NCBI GenBank assembly: GCA_003021175.1
Contig: PXQV01000010.1
Location: forward strand, 1 to 64,000
Source of the DNA: Halobacteriales archaeon QH_7_66_36
GTDB taxonomy: Archaea > Halobacteriota > Halobacteria > Halobacteriales > Haloarculaceae
DNA: 64,000 nt
Direction: 5' to 3'
The notes beneath the pieces were generated by a model. That model made no database searches. It was not told the DNA's origin and saw only the letters and a program-made list of their open reading frames with translations. The translations under genes and the position numbers were made by a program. How positions within the stretch are numbered: the stretch's first letter is position 1; every line of letters begins with the position of its first letter. Below are positions 41,428-50,016 of the stretch, one piece after another.

Positions 41428-41566
41428 GTAGTGTTTAACTGAGGATGAGTTCGGTAGATAGCCGGTCAGCGAGGTGTAGAAAGCCCCCGGGCGTTGCGAG
41501 AAGCCCGGCCCCTTCCAGTCCGCCCGCCCGCACTTGCTCGGTCGGCCATCGCCTATCTGAACCCCC
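41428..41566 (-). repeat. MITE-like dispersed repeat, copy D (short)
   Basis: About 139 nt, reading on the minus strand, between the AAA ATPase gene and the thiolase gene. GTAGTGTTTAACTG marks the left end and CTATCTGAACCCC the right. GGTGTAGAAAGCCCCC and GGCCCCTTCCAGTCC are the complement of the consensus ends. The central GGACCGCAG block of copies A and B is missing, so it is an internal deletion derivative. Confidence 0.6.
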
Positions 41567-41673
41567 CGACGACAATGTGGTTAGCGTTGGAAGCGACTGT
41601 CGCCACGAGGGTTACAGGTGTTGCCGCGTAGACGGGACACGTTTACCATGCAGGAACAGAAAGGGGGGACCGT

Positions 41674-42813
41674 ATGAGTGACACCGATCCGGTGGTCGTG
41701 CAGGCAGTCCGGACGCCCTTCGGGAAGGAAGACGGCGTCTTCGCCGACGTGCGCGCGGAGGATCTCTCCGCCGCGCTCGTCGACGAGATGCTCGCCGAGA
41801 CGGGCCTCGACGGCGAGGACGTGGACGACCTGATGTGGGGCTGTGCCCAGCAGCGCTCCGAACAGGGGAACAACGTCGCCCGCGTCGTCTCGCTGCTCTC
41901 CGAACTCGGCGAGAGCGTGCCAGCGACGACCATCAACCGCTGGTGTGCCTCCTCGGCACAGAGCATCATCTCCGCGTCCGACGCGATTCGCGCCGGCCAG
42001 CGCGACTGCATCATCGCCGGCGGCGTCGAGTCGATGTCGCGGGTGAAGATGGGCGGAAACGACGCGTACCACCCGCGGATGAACGAGGAGTACAACCTCG
42101 CGGCGCTCTCGATGGGGATGACCGCCGAGGAGGTCGCCGAGCGGTACGACGTCTCCCGCGAGACGCAGGACGACTTCGGCTACCGGAGCCACGTGCGCGC
42201 CAGCGAGGCGACGGCGTCGGGCCGGTTCGACGACGAGATCGTCCCGGTGTCGACCGAGGGCGGGATCGTCGACGAGGACGAGGGCATCCGCCACGGCATC
42301 GACCGCGAGAAGATGCGAGAACTCCCGACCGTCTTCAAGGCCGACGGGACGGTGACGCCCGGCAACGCCTCGCAGATCACGGACGGCGCGGCCGCGACGC
42401 TGATCACCTCTCGCGCGTTCGCCGACGAACACGACCTCGAAATCCTCGCCGAGATCGGCAACAACGCCGTCGCCGGCGTCGAACCCGAGGTCATGGGGAT
42501 CGGTCCGGTCCCCGCCTGCCGCGAGCTGTTCGAGCGCTCCGGGACGACGGCCGACGACTACGACCTCGTCGAGCTGAACGAGGCGTTCGCCTCGCAGTGT
42601 GAGTACTGCCGGCGGGAACTCGGCTTCGACGAGGAGATCTACAACGTGAACGGCGGCGCTATCGCGCTGGGCCATCCGCTCGGCGCCTCGGGCGCGCGGC
42701 TCCCCGTCACGCTCATCCACGAGATGCGGAAGCGCGGCGCCGAGCGCGGCCTCGCCACCGAGTGTGTCGGCTTCGGACAGGGCGCGGCCATCGAGTTTAC
42801 GCTTCCGAACTGA
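41674..42813 (+). CDS. Acetyl-CoA C-acyltransferase (thiolase)
   Basis: A 379-residue thiolase. The nucleophile is Cys91 in INRWCASSAQ, the second active-site region is ALGHPLGASGARLPV with His, and the third is ATECVGFGQGAAIEF with the proton-accepting Cys. It could condense or cleave acyl-CoA in beta-oxidation or in acetoacetyl-CoA formation. AAGGGGGG at about 41660-41667 is a Shine-Dalgarno-like site 7-8 nt before the ATG, unusual in a window of mostly leaderless genes. The following thioesterase-like gene may be functionally linked. Confidence 0.92.
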   Translation: MSDTDPVVVQAVRTPFGKEDGVFADVRAEDLSAALVDEMLAETGLDGEDVDDLMWGCAQQRSEQGNNVARVVSLLSELGESVPATTINRWCASSAQSIISASDAIRAGQRDCIIAGGVESMSRVKMGGNDAYHPRMNEEYNLAALSMGMTAEEVAERYDVSRETQDDFGYRSHVRASEATASGRFDDEIVPVSTEGGIVDEDEGIRHGIDREKMRELPTVFKADGTVTPGNASQITDGAAATLITSRAFADEHDLEILAEIGNNAVAGVEPEVMGIGPVPACRELFERSGTTADDYDLVELNEAFASQCEYCRRELGFDEEIYNVNGGAIALGHPLGASGARLPVTLIHEMRKRGAERGLATECVGFGQGAAIEFTLPN

Positions 42814-42869
42814 CGGGACGCTCGCCGCCGAACCGTAACCCTGAGGCGACGGCTGACCGACCTGTGAGT

Positions 42870-43301
42870 ATGGAACCCACAGAGATTTTCGACGCGATGC
42901 CGTTCGCGCGCCACGTCGGCGTCGAGTTGACGGCGGCGAGCGACGGCGAGGCGACGGGCCACATCGACATCGAAGCCCACCACTCCTCGACACCGGCGAC
43001 GGTCGTCGCCCACGGCGGCGTCTCGTACACGCTGGCCGACACCGTCGGCGGCGCCGCGGTCATCTCGCTGGCCGAGACGCCGACGCCGACGGTCGACATG
43101 CGGATCGACTATCTCGCGCCGGCGACGGGCGACCGTCTCGACGCGAGCGCGCGCGTCGTCCGGTTCGGTGACAGCGTGGCCGTCGTGGACGTGTCAGTCA
43201 CTGACGAGACGGACGACCGCATCGCCGAGGCGCGCGGCGTCTACAAGACGGGGGGCGGCGACGGCGACAGCGCGTGGGACGGCGGCGACCTGCTGGAGTA
43301 G
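42870..43301 (+). CDS. Hotdog-fold thioesterase, PaaI type
   Basis: A 143-residue protein with one hotdog domain. PFARHVGVELTAASDGEATG starts the fold, VVAHGGVSYTLADTVGGAAV carries the His-Gly-Gly motif and central helix with Asp, and PTPTVDMRIDYLAPATGDRL completes the sheet. PaaI-type enzymes hydrolyse acyl-CoA thioesters as tetramers. It lies 56 nt after the thiolase gene on the same strand, consistent with a role in acyl-CoA metabolism. Confidence 0.87.
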   Translation: MEPTEIFDAMPFARHVGVELTAASDGEATGHIDIEAHHSSTPATVVAHGGVSYTLADTVGGAAVISLAETPTPTVDMRIDYLAPATGDRLDASARVVRFGDSVAVVDVSVTDETDDRIAEARGVYKTGGGDGDSAWDGGDLLE

Positions 43302-43328
43302 CGCGGCAGGTCGGTCGCGCGACGCCCG

Positions 43329-44690
43329 CTACAACAGGCTTCGGAGTTTGCCGAGCAGGCCGTCGCGGCCGCTCACGTCCTCGCCTGCGAGGTGCGCGAG
43401 GATGTCGTCGGTATCGTTGGGGACGCCCTCGGGGTCCGCCCCCGCTTCGGCGGCCGCGGCGGGGTCCTTCAGCAGGTGGCCGGTCGTGAGACAGACGACG
43501 TCCTCGCCGGTGTCCACGTCGCCCCGGTCGACGAGTTTGCGCAGGCCGGCAATCGACGCCGCGCTCGCGGGTTCGACGCCGACGCCCTCGCTCGCGAGTG
43601 CGCGCTGTGCGGCGGTGATCTGCTCGTCGGTGACGGCGACGGCGGTGCCGCCCGTCTCGCGGATACCCGGCAGCGCCTTCGGCGCGTTCACCGGGTTGCC
43701 GATGCGGATTGCCGTCGCGATGGTCTCCACGTCCGACCAGCGGCGCGTCTCCGCGTTCCCCGCCTCGATTGCCTCGACCATCGGCGCGGCTCCCTCGGCC
43801 TGCACGCCGGTGAGCTTGGGCACGTCGCCCGGCGCGAGTGCCCCCGACTGGACGAGTTCGCGGAAACACTTGTACAGCGCGGCGGTGTTGCCCGCGTTGC
43901 CCACCGGAAGGACGATCCGGTCCGGGAAGCGACCCTCCTCGGCGTAGAACCGCTCCAAGATTTCGAGACCGATGGTCTTCTGTCCCTCCAGCCGGAACGG
44001 ATTGAGGCTGTTGAGCAGATACGCCTCGCCGCGCTCCGCGAGATCCTGCACGCGGTCGAGACAGTCGTCGAAGTTGCCGTCGACTTCGAGAATGCGTGCG
44101 CCGTGGAGGCTCGCCTGTGCGATCTTGCCGGCGGCGACCTTCCCGGCGGGAAGCAAAACGAGCGTCTCTAAGCCCGCGCGAGCGCCGTAGGCGGCGAGGG
44201 CCGCGCTCGTGTTCCCCGTCGAGGCGCAGGCGAGACGGTCGACGCCGAGTTCCTGTGCGACCCGGACCCCGACGGTCATCCCGCGGTCCTTGAACGACCC
44301 GGTCGGGTTCATTCCCTCGTGTTTCACCCGGAGGTTGCGGACGCCGATCTCCGCTTCCAGTCGGGGAACGTGGTGGAGCTGCGTTCCGCCCTCGGGAAGC
44401 GAGTACGGTCCGGCAGGGCCGTCGTCGGCCTCGCCACCGGAAACGCGCCGCGACTCGCTCTCGTCGAACGGGAGCGCGGCGGCGTACCGCCAGACGCTCT
44501 CGTCGCCCTCGAAGTCGGCAAAGGTCGGATACTCCGCGTACCGGACCTCAAGGAGGCCGTCGCACTCCGGACAGGTGAAGACGACCGACTCGAACGGCGG
44601 TAGGGTGTGCTCGCAGTCGATACAGTGGAGCCACACGTCCTCCGTCTCGACGGGTGGTTCGGGACGGTCCGGAAGCGTCAGATCAGTCAT
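43329..44690 (-). CDS. thrC: Threonine synthase
   Basis: A 453-residue PLP enzyme that converts O-phosphohomoserine to threonine. The N-terminal zinc-ribbon-like part has CIDCEHTLP and CPECDGLLEV (about 22-48). The PLP lysine is in GMNPTGSFKDRGM, the phosphate-binding loop is ACASTGNTSAAL, and the glycine loop is PVGNAGNTAAL. The start at 44690 (MTDLTLPDRPEPP) is preferred over the longer frame. It stands alone. Confidence 0.92.
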   Translation of the reverse strand: MTDLTLPDRPEPPVETEDVWLHCIDCEHTLPPFESVVFTCPECDGLLEVRYAEYPTFADFEGDESVWRYAAALPFDESESRRVSGGEADDGPAGPYSLPEGGTQLHHVPRLEAEIGVRNLRVKHEGMNPTGSFKDRGMTVGVRVAQELGVDRLACASTGNTSAALAAYGARAGLETLVLLPAGKVAAGKIAQASLHGARILEVDGNFDDCLDRVQDLAERGEAYLLNSLNPFRLEGQKTIGLEILERFYAEEGRFPDRIVLPVGNAGNTAALYKCFRELVQSGALAPGDVPKLTGVQAEGAAPMVEAIEAGNAETRRWSDVETIATAIRIGNPVNAPKALPGIRETGGTAVAVTDEQITAAQRALASEGVGVEPASAASIAGLRKLVDRGDVDTGEDVVCLTTGHLLKDPAAAAEAGADPEGVPNDTDDILAHLAGEDVSGRDGLLGKLRSLL

Positions 44691-44738
44691 TACACGCTGT
44701 CTGCTCCCCGAGCGCAAAAAGCGGCCGGTCCCGTCCAA

Positions 44739-44975
44739 TCATGCGTCCGACTCGGCGTACCCCTGCCTTTCGATGCAGGTGCGCATCTCGGCCTCGTCGT
44801 CGTGTTTGTGGAGTCGCGTCGGCGTGTCACAGTAGAACGTCTCCCCGTCGAAGCGGAGCGTCACCTCGCGGGTGTCGCCGAGAAACTCGGTACGCACGAC
44901 GACGCGTTCGCCCTCGCGCAGTCGGGCGATGAGTTCGTCCGCGTCGAACTCACCGGCGTCGATAGTGATCGTCAT
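44739..44975 (-). CDS. Small conserved protein, unknown function
   Basis: A 78-residue acidic protein beginning MTITIDAGEFDADELIARLR, then VVVRTEFLGDTREVTLRFDG and ETFYCDTPTRLHKH. Two cysteines (YCDTP, RTCIERQ) are present but not in a standard metal motif. The fold looks like a small beta sheet plus helix. It lies upstream of thrC on the same strand, 48 nt away. Family not recognised. Confidence 0.6.
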   Translation of the reverse strand: MTITIDAGEFDADELIARLREGERVVVRTEFLGDTREVTLRFDGETFYCDTPTRLHKHDDEAEMRTCIERQGYAESDA

Positions 44976-45019
44976 ACCTGGAGCCACGCCGGGCGACGAC
45001 AAGAACGCGACGGAAGGAA

Positions 45020-45237
45020 TCGTAGTGTTCAGCTAAGGGTGATTCTATCGAGTAGGGAGACGACGAGGTGTAGACAGCCCCCGGTCGCTCGATTCGGCCC
45101 CGGCGACGCAAGCACCGCAGTGGGCCGTAGGCCCGCGAGGCGGGCACCGAGCCGCGGACGGTCGAGCGACGGGCCCCTTTCAGTCCCACTCAGCACGGTT
45201 TCTTGTCCGGGAGACGGCCCGTGTGTCTGAACACCGC
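45020..45237 (-). repeat. MITE-like dispersed repeat, copy C
   Basis: About 216 nt in the reverse orientation. The left end is CGTAGTGTTCAGC (about 45021-45033) and the right end CTGAACACCG (45227-45236). GGTGTAGACAGCCCCC near 45069 and GGGCCCCTTTCAGTCCCAC near 45171-45189 are the complement of the consensus ends. The interior is diverged but keeps the length of copies A and B. Confidence 0.65.
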
Positions 45238-45311
45238 CGAATCGTGGTAAATTTTAACACAGAGAGGTGAGAGAATCCGACATGACGCGGCAGCCAGCCG
45301 CGATCTAACCC

Positions 45312-45473
45312 ATGAGGCTGCCGGATACACCCTCCGAGCCGGGACTGCCCGCCGTCGACCGCTCGGTCGCCGACACCAGCCTCGCGGACGGTGGACTGCT
45401 CGTGTACGACCCCGACGAGCCGACCGCGTGGCTGCGCACCGACACACCCGCGACGCCCGAGGAGCGCCGTTAG
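45312..45473 (+). CDS. Tiny haloarchaeal protein (DUF7331-like)
   Basis: A 53-residue frame: a Pro/Asp-rich start (MRLPDTPSEPGLPAVDRS) and the stretch LADGGLLVYDPDEPTAWLRT. The LLVYD-x-x-x-PTAW pattern is shared by short haloarchaeal proteins of the DUF7331 kind (from memory). Function unknown. Its stop overlaps the convergent TauE gene by 4 nt. Confidence 0.55.
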   Translation: MRLPDTPSEPGLPAVDRSVADTSLADGGLLVYDPDEPTAWLRTDTPATPEERR

Positions 45474-46243
45474 AGGCCCTTCGCCGTCAGTCGGACGCCG
45501 ATGACACCGAGCAACAGCAGCGTCCCGGCCGTTCGGGCGCGTTCGGGCACCGACGGGCGCACGCGCTGGCCCGCCGCGACTCCGACCAACCCGGGGACGA
45601 TACCGAGTAACGACAGCGACAGCGCGCCGGGCGCGTCGTAGAGGCCGAGCAGCCACGCCGCCGCGACGCGCACGATCGAGATGCCGACCAACACCATCGC
45701 CAACACGCCGACGAACGTGGATCGGCCCAACTCCAGCGAGTCGAGATACGCGACGGTCTGAACGGCGACGTTCGACGCTCCGAAGACGACACCGGAGGCG
45801 AAGCCGAGGGCGGCCTTCGCGGGTCCCGTCGGGCGGAAGCAGTAGTCGGTCGCGGCCGCCCGGCCCGGCACGGTGACGTACGGTTGCGTCAGGCCGACGT
45901 ATCCAAGCGTGAGGACGCCGAGGGCGAGCGCGAGCACGTCGCTCGGAATCCGGTCGAGCAGCACCATCCCGAGCAGCGTCCCGGCGATTGCCGCGGCGAG
46001 ATACGGGCGAAACCGGGCGAAACACGTCGACAGCGACCCGCGGTCGAGTTCGGTCAGGAGTTGGACGTTCGTCGCCAGCATCGGGAGGATCATCACGACG
46101 ACGGCCGTCGCGGGGTCGAGCAGCGCCGCTAGCGTGGCGGTGCCGACGAGCGCGTAGCCGAATCCCGCGATACCCATCACGACGCCGCCGACGAACAGCA
46201 CGGCGAGCACCGTCGCAACAGTGGTCGCCCCGACGCCGAACAC
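45470..46243 (-). CDS. TauE/SafE-family permease
   Basis: A 257-residue membrane protein with seven to eight hydrophobic helices and the two internal repeats of the TauE/SafE family: GGVVMGIAGFGYALVGTATL with the early glycine motif, and the second-half ALGFASGVVFGASNVAVQ. These proteins are thought to export sulfite, sulfonates or other organic anions. The gene starts 1 nt after the stop of the HxlR regulator on the same strand, so the regulator probably controls it. Confidence 0.85.
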   Translation of the reverse strand: MFGVGATTVATVLAVLFVGGVVMGIAGFGYALVGTATLAALLDPATAVVVMILPMLATNVQLLTELDRGSLSTCFARFRPYLAAAIAGTLLGMVLLDRIPSDVLALALGVLTLGYVGLTQPYVTVPGRAAATDYCFRPTGPAKAALGFASGVVFGASNVAVQTVAYLDSLELGRSTFVGVLAMVLVGISIVRVAAAWLLGLYDAPGALSLSLLGIVPGLVGVAAGQRVRPSVPERARTAGTLLLLGVIGVRLTAKGL

Positions 46244-46244
46244 G

Positions 46245-46592
46245 TCAGGCCGGCGCGAGGTGCGTCTGGCCCCACTCGCGCATCGACTCGATGACGGGTT
46301 GCAGCGAGCGACCCCGCTCCGTCAGCGAGTAGCGCACCCGGAACGGCTTCTCCGAGACCACCTCGCGCTCGACGAGGCCGTACTCCTCTAACTCCTCCAG
46401 CGAGTCGGAGAGCACCTTCGAGGAGATGCCGTCGACGGAGCGCTTCAGGTCGTTGAACCCCTGTGGCTCGTCGAACAGCCGGTGGACGATCACCGGATGC
46501 CACTTCTTCCCGATGACGGTCGCGGTCGCCGTTATCGCACACCACTCCTCCCCGGAACACCACACCGCGAGTTGGTCGTCGGCTTCGCTCAC
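46245..46592 (-). CDS. HxlR-family regulator
   Basis: A 115-residue winged-helix regulator. The HxlR pattern starts with CAITATATVIGKKWHPVIV and continues as FNDLKRSVDGISSKVLSDSL with the recognition helix, then the wing FRVRYSLTERGRSL. Cysteines near the start (WCSGEEWC) may sense redox or electrophiles, as in HypR/YodB-type members. It precedes and is probably co-transcribed with the TauE/SafE permease gene. Confidence 0.88.
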   Translation of the reverse strand: MSEADDQLAVWCSGEEWCAITATATVIGKKWHPVIVHRLFDEPQGFNDLKRSVDGISSKVLSDSLEELEEYGLVEREVVSEKPFRVRYSLTERGRSLQPVIESMREWGQTHLAPA

Positions 46593-46643
46593 ACGGGTAT
46601 CTGGTGACCCACGGTAATAAGATTCCCTTTGGATATCGGATTA

Positions 46644-46660
46644 CTATCGTTTACTGATAG
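46644..46660. promoter_or_regulatory. Inverted repeat upstream of the HxlR gene
   Basis: CTATCGTTTACTGATAG has 5-bp inverted arms with a 7-nt centre, and contains TTACT-type half-sites like those bound by HxlR proteins. It lies about 52-68 nt before the HxlR ATG, just upstream of the AT-rich CTTATTACC box at about 46613-46621. It may be an autoregulatory operator (inference). Confidence 0.4.
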
Positions 46661-46740
46661 ACAGGCACTACACGGACTCGGAGCCGTGGATGGCGAGGTG
46701 TGCGGCGGTCGATACGGACGGCGACAGAAAGGAAGAGCCG

Positions 46741-46944
46741 TTAGCCGGGGACTTCGTAGCCGGCGTCGTGGATCGCCGCTTCCACGTCGTCGCGGTTCTC
46801 CTCGTCGGCGGTCACCGACACCGATCCGGATTCGTGGTCGGCCTCGACGCGCCGGACGCCGTCGACGCCGGAGACGGCGTTCGTCACGTTCTCCTCGCAC
46901 CCGGTGCAGGCCATGCCCTCGACCGCAATCTCGTACCGATCCAT
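46741..46944 (-). CDS. Copper-chaperone-like heavy-metal-associated protein
   Basis: A 67-residue HMA domain. The metal motif GMACTGCEENV (Met-x-Cys-x-x-Cys) near residue 10 and the ferredoxin-like strands VSGVDGVRRVEADHESGSVS complete the CopZ/Atx1 fold, which hands Cu(I) to a P-type ATPase. No ATPase gene is in the window. A winged-helix gene follows 111 nt upstream on the same strand. Confidence 0.9.
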   Translation of the reverse strand: MDRYEIAVEGMACTGCEENVTNAVSGVDGVRRVEADHESGSVSVTADEENRDDVEAAIHDAGYEVPG

Positions 46945-47055
46945 GACACGTCAGGCTACGCGGTCGCGGCGATTAATCCTTGCGTGTCCGTTCACGGCGG
47001 CACAGTCCACACAGTCCGTGCCTGTAGTAACGTCCGCCCGGAGGCTCCGTGTCGG

Positions 47056-47442
47056 TCAGATGTCGTCCTTGCCGAACTCGTCGATGCGGTCGTGGACGTA
47101 GGCGGTCCACTCGTCGAGCGTCTCGTGCATGAGTTCGCGCGCCTCGTCGACCGGGGTCGCCGTGTACTGGTACACGTGGCCGCCGGAGTCGAGCAGCCGT
47201 CGTTCGCGCTCGGCGAGTTCCTTCTCGCGGAGCGTCGACAGCGACCGGTTCACGTTTGAGCGGTCGCGGTCGAGCGACCCGGCCAGTTCCTCGACGGTAC
47301 TGCCCGGCTCCTCCAGCAGCGTCAGGTAGGTGCGCACCTCGTGACGCTGGATGCCGAACACGCACGCGAGCACGTCCTCGAACCCCGGCTCCTCGTCGAG
47401 CATCAGCTCCCGGAACCGTTCCGGGCTCGGGTCACTTCGCAT
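47056..47442 (-). CDS. TrmB-like winged-helix regulator
   Basis: A 128-residue protein whose core IQRHEVRTYLTLLEEPGSTV runs into EELAGSLDRDRSNVNRSLST as a winged helix of the TrmB/MarR kind. The following EKELAERERRLLDSGGHVYQ is the wing and start of a C-terminal dimerisation helix (EARELMHETLDEWTAYVHDR). There is no ligand domain. The ATG at 47442 was chosen; the upstream frame is non-coding in composition. It is divergent from the small membrane protein gene at 47570. Confidence 0.8.
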   Translation of the reverse strand: MRSDPSPERFRELMLDEEPGFEDVLACVFGIQRHEVRTYLTLLEEPGSTVEELAGSLDRDRSNVNRSLSTLREKELAERERRLLDSGGHVYQYTATPVDEARELMHETLDEWTAYVHDRIDEFGKDDI

Positions 47443-47569
47443 ACGTCTCGTTGCGCCGGCGCACACATCAATCCAGCCGTTCGGTTCGGTCGTGCGACCG
47501 TGTGTCCGGGCCGCATTCGCGCTAATTCGTCCCGGAACTATTCGGTGGCCTCCCGAGTCGACAGTCGTC

Positions 47570-48028
47570 ATGGCAACACAAACCGACACGGTCACGACCG
47601 ACGTGTCGTGGCACAGCGGCGTACTCTCCGGGCTCGCCAGCACCACGGCGATGACTGCACTGATGCTCGCGATGGGTGCGACGCCCGTCATCGCCGGGGC
47701 CGTCCCCGGGCTCTACGGTCTCGCACCGCCAGCGAACCCGCTGGCCGGTATCGCCGTCCACCTCTCGCACGGGGCCATCCTCGGTGTCGGCCTCGCGGCC
47801 ATCGCGGGCGCGACCGGCCTCACGGAGCCGAAACAGCTCGTCGGCGCGGGGGTCGTCTACGGCGTCGCGACGTGGGTGGTGCTCGCGGCGCTGCTGATGC
47901 CGGTGTGGCTGCGCATCCTCGGGTTCCCGAACGCGCCGCCGTTCCCCAACTTCGCGCCGCCGAGCCTGCTGTGGCACGTCACCTACGGCGTGGTCGCGGG
48001 AGTCAGCCTCGGGAGCGTCGACCTATAA
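47570..48028 (+). CDS. Small four-helix membrane protein, unknown function
   Basis: A 152-residue protein with hydrophobic segments at about 18-36, 42-52 with 60-80, 88-112 and 133-150. The loop VPGLYGLAPPANPLAGIAVH and the LLWHVTYGVVAGVSLG ending are reminiscent of small haloarchaeal DUF6789-like proteins. No binding motif is visible. Its last bases overlap the convergent argF gene by 6 nt. Confidence 0.65.
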   Translation: MATQTDTVTTDVSWHSGVLSGLASTTAMTALMLAMGATPVIAGAVPGLYGLAPPANPLAGIAVHLSHGAILGVGLAAIAGATGLTEPKQLVGAGVVYGVATWVVLAALLMPVWLRILGFPNAPPFPNFAPPSLLWHVTYGVVAGVSLGSVDL

Positions 48029-48913
48029 CAGCGAGGTCAACAGCCCCTTCTGGGCGTGGAGCCTGTTCTCGGCCTGCTGCCACACCGCGGCCCGGTCGCT
48101 CTCCAGCACCGCGTTCGTCACTTCCTCGCCGCGGTGGGCCGGGAGACAGTGGAGCAGCGTCCGGTCGCCGAGCAGGTCGGCGTCCACCTGAAAGCCGTCG
48201 AACGCCGACAGCTTCTCCGCCCGTTCGTCCTCCTGTCCCATCGACACCCAGACGTCGGTGTAGACGATGTCGGCGTCGGCGACGGCCGCTTCCGGGTCGT
48301 CGGTCAGCGTCGGCGCCCCCCCGAGGTCGGCCGCGCTGTCGAGCACGTCCGGGTCGGGTTCGTAGCCGGCGGGCGTCGCCACCGTCAGGTCCATCCCGGT
48401 CATGGCCGCGCCCTTGATGAACGACTGACAGACGTTGTTGCCGTCGCCGACCCACGCGACCCGCGCGTCGAAGCCGCCGGTCCGCTCGCGAATCGTGAGC
48501 AGGTCGGCGAGCGTCTGACACGGGTGAGCGTCGTCGGTGAGACCGTTCACGACGGGGACCGTCGCGTACTCGGCCAGCTCGGTCACGTCCGAGTGGTCGA
48601 ACATCCGGCCCATCACCGCGTCGACGTACCGCGAGAGCACGCGAGCGGTGTCCTTCACCGGCTCGCCGTGACCGAGTTGGATGTCGTTCGGCCCGAGGAA
48701 CAGCGCGTGACCGCCGAGTTGCGTCATCCCCGTCTCGAAGGAGATGCGCGTCCGCGTCGACGGCTTCTCGAATATCATCGCCAGCGACGCCCCGACGAGT
48801 TCGGGGTGAGCCTTCCCGCGGCGGGTCCGCTCCTTCAGGTCCTCGGCCCGGGTGAGCACGTCCGCCAGTTGGTCGCGCGTCAGGTCGTCGATGTCTGTGA
48901 CGTGACGGGTCAT
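48023..48913 (-). CDS. argF: Ornithine carbamoyltransferase
   Basis: A 296-residue enzyme that makes citrulline from ornithine and carbamoyl phosphate. The phosphate-binding motif is FEKPSTRTRISFE (about 48-60), the carbamoyl site has AHPCQTLADLLT, and the ornithine site is HCLPAHRGEEVTNAVL. The ATG overlaps the upstream hydrolase stop (ATGA). It is the last gene of the seven-gene arg operon. Confidence 0.95.
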   Translation of the reverse strand: MTRHVTDIDDLTRDQLADVLTRAEDLKERTRRGKAHPELVGASLAMIFEKPSTRTRISFETGMTQLGGHALFLGPNDIQLGHGEPVKDTARVLSRYVDAVMGRMFDHSDVTELAEYATVPVVNGLTDDAHPCQTLADLLTIRERTGGFDARVAWVGDGNNVCQSFIKGAAMTGMDLTVATPAGYEPDPDVLDSAADLGGAPTLTDDPEAAVADADIVYTDVWVSMGQEDERAEKLSAFDGFQVDADLLGDRTLLHCLPAHRGEEVTNAVLESDRAAVWQQAENRLHAQKGLLTSLL

Positions 48914-50016
48914 AGCCGCTCGACCACCTCCTCGACGACCGCCGTCGCACGGTCGAGTTCCGGCAGGGGGAGTCGCTCGTCCGGCGCGTGATCCAGATCC
49001 GAGTCTCCCGGCCCGTACGTCGCCATCGGTACGTCCCACGTCGCGTACAGGTTCATGTCGCTGGTGCCGGTCTTCCGGAGCAAGCGCGGCTCGCCGCCGG
49101 CCGACCGGATGGCGGCGCGGAAGGCGCGAGCGACCGGGCCGCGCGGCGAGGTCATCACCGGCGGCACGCGGTCGTGCCAGTTCACGTGACCGGCGGCCGC
49201 TTCCGCGTCGGCCAGCTCGCGCACCTCGTCGACGGTCATCGACGGCGGCACCCGCAACTGCACGTCGAGCGTCGCCTCGACGCTCAGGCCGTCCTCGCTG
49301 GTGCCGCCCTCGACGTGTACCGGCTTGGCGGTCACCTGCTCGAACGTCGGCTCGTAGGGGTCGTGTTCGAACCGCTCCTCGACCCGCGACCACCAGCCGA
49401 GCGCGTCCTGTATCGCGTTCGGCTCCGGCCGCGAGGTGTGGCCGGACTCGCTGGTCGCCACGTACGTCCCCGAGAGGATGCCCCGGTAGCCGAGCGTCAC
49501 GCCGTCCCAGCCGGAGGGTTCGCCGTTGATCACCGCGTCGGGAGCCTCACGGTCCGCGACGAGGTGGCGCGCGCCCCGCGAATCGACCTCCTCGCCGACG
49601 ACGCCGGCGAAGGAGACGCCCGTCCGGACGGCCGCGACGGCCAGCGCCGTCAGCGGCCCCGTCGCGTCGACGCTGCCCCGACCCCACAGCACGGGTCCCT
49701 CCTCGTGCTCGTCGGGCTCGTTTCCTCCGGCGGTTTCACCGCCTCCCTCCGAGACGCTTCCCGTCTCGCTCTCGACCCGCACCGGGATGTCCCCCGGCAC
49801 GGTGTCGACGTGCGAGGTGAGCAGTACGGCATCGTCGGCTGGCGCGCGGACGTTGCCCACCTCGTCCAGCCACGCCTCGCGGCCGTGGGCCTCGAAGAAG
49901 TCGACGAGCCGTTCGGCCGCCGCTTCCTCCTCGCCCGTCGGCGACGGGATAGAGACGAGGTCGTGGAGCAGTTCGCGCGCCTCGCGGTCCCCGTCCGGGT
50001 CGTCGAGCGCGCTCAT
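48910..50016 (-). CDS. lysK: ArgW/LysW-ornithine (lysine) hydrolase
   Basis: A 368-residue M20-type zinc peptidase that frees ornithine (or lysine) from the amino-group carrier protein. Metal ligands and acidic catalytic residues are visible: SHVDTVPG, WGRGSVDATGPL, FAGVVGEEVDSRG, INGEPSGWDG and the late DHAPDERLPL. An acidic Gly-rich insert lies near residues 80-105. Both neighbours overlap by 4 nt. In an operon that ends with argF, ornithine is the expected product. Confidence 0.92.
   Translation of the reverse strand: MSALDDPDGDREARELLHDLVSIPSPTGEEEAAAERLVDFFEAHGREAWLDEVGNVRAPADDAVLLTSHVDTVPGDIPVRVESETGSVSEGGGETAGGNEPDEHEEGPVLWGRGSVDATGPLTALAVAAVRTGVSFAGVVGEEVDSRGARHLVADREAPDAVINGEPSGWDGVTLGYRGILSGTYVATSESGHTSRPEPNAIQDALGWWSRVEERFEHDPYEPTFEQVTAKPVHVEGGTSEDGLSVEATLDVQLRVPPSMTVDEVRELADAEAAAGHVNWHDRVPPVMTSPRGPVARAFRAAIRSAGGEPRLLRKTGTSDMNLYATWDVPMATYGPGDSDLDHAPDERLPLPELDRATAVVEEVVERL

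Noticed and set aside
41460-41570. Short ORF between the AAA ATPase and thiolase genes
   Set aside because: It lies entirely within MITE-like copy D and its translation is repeat-derived.
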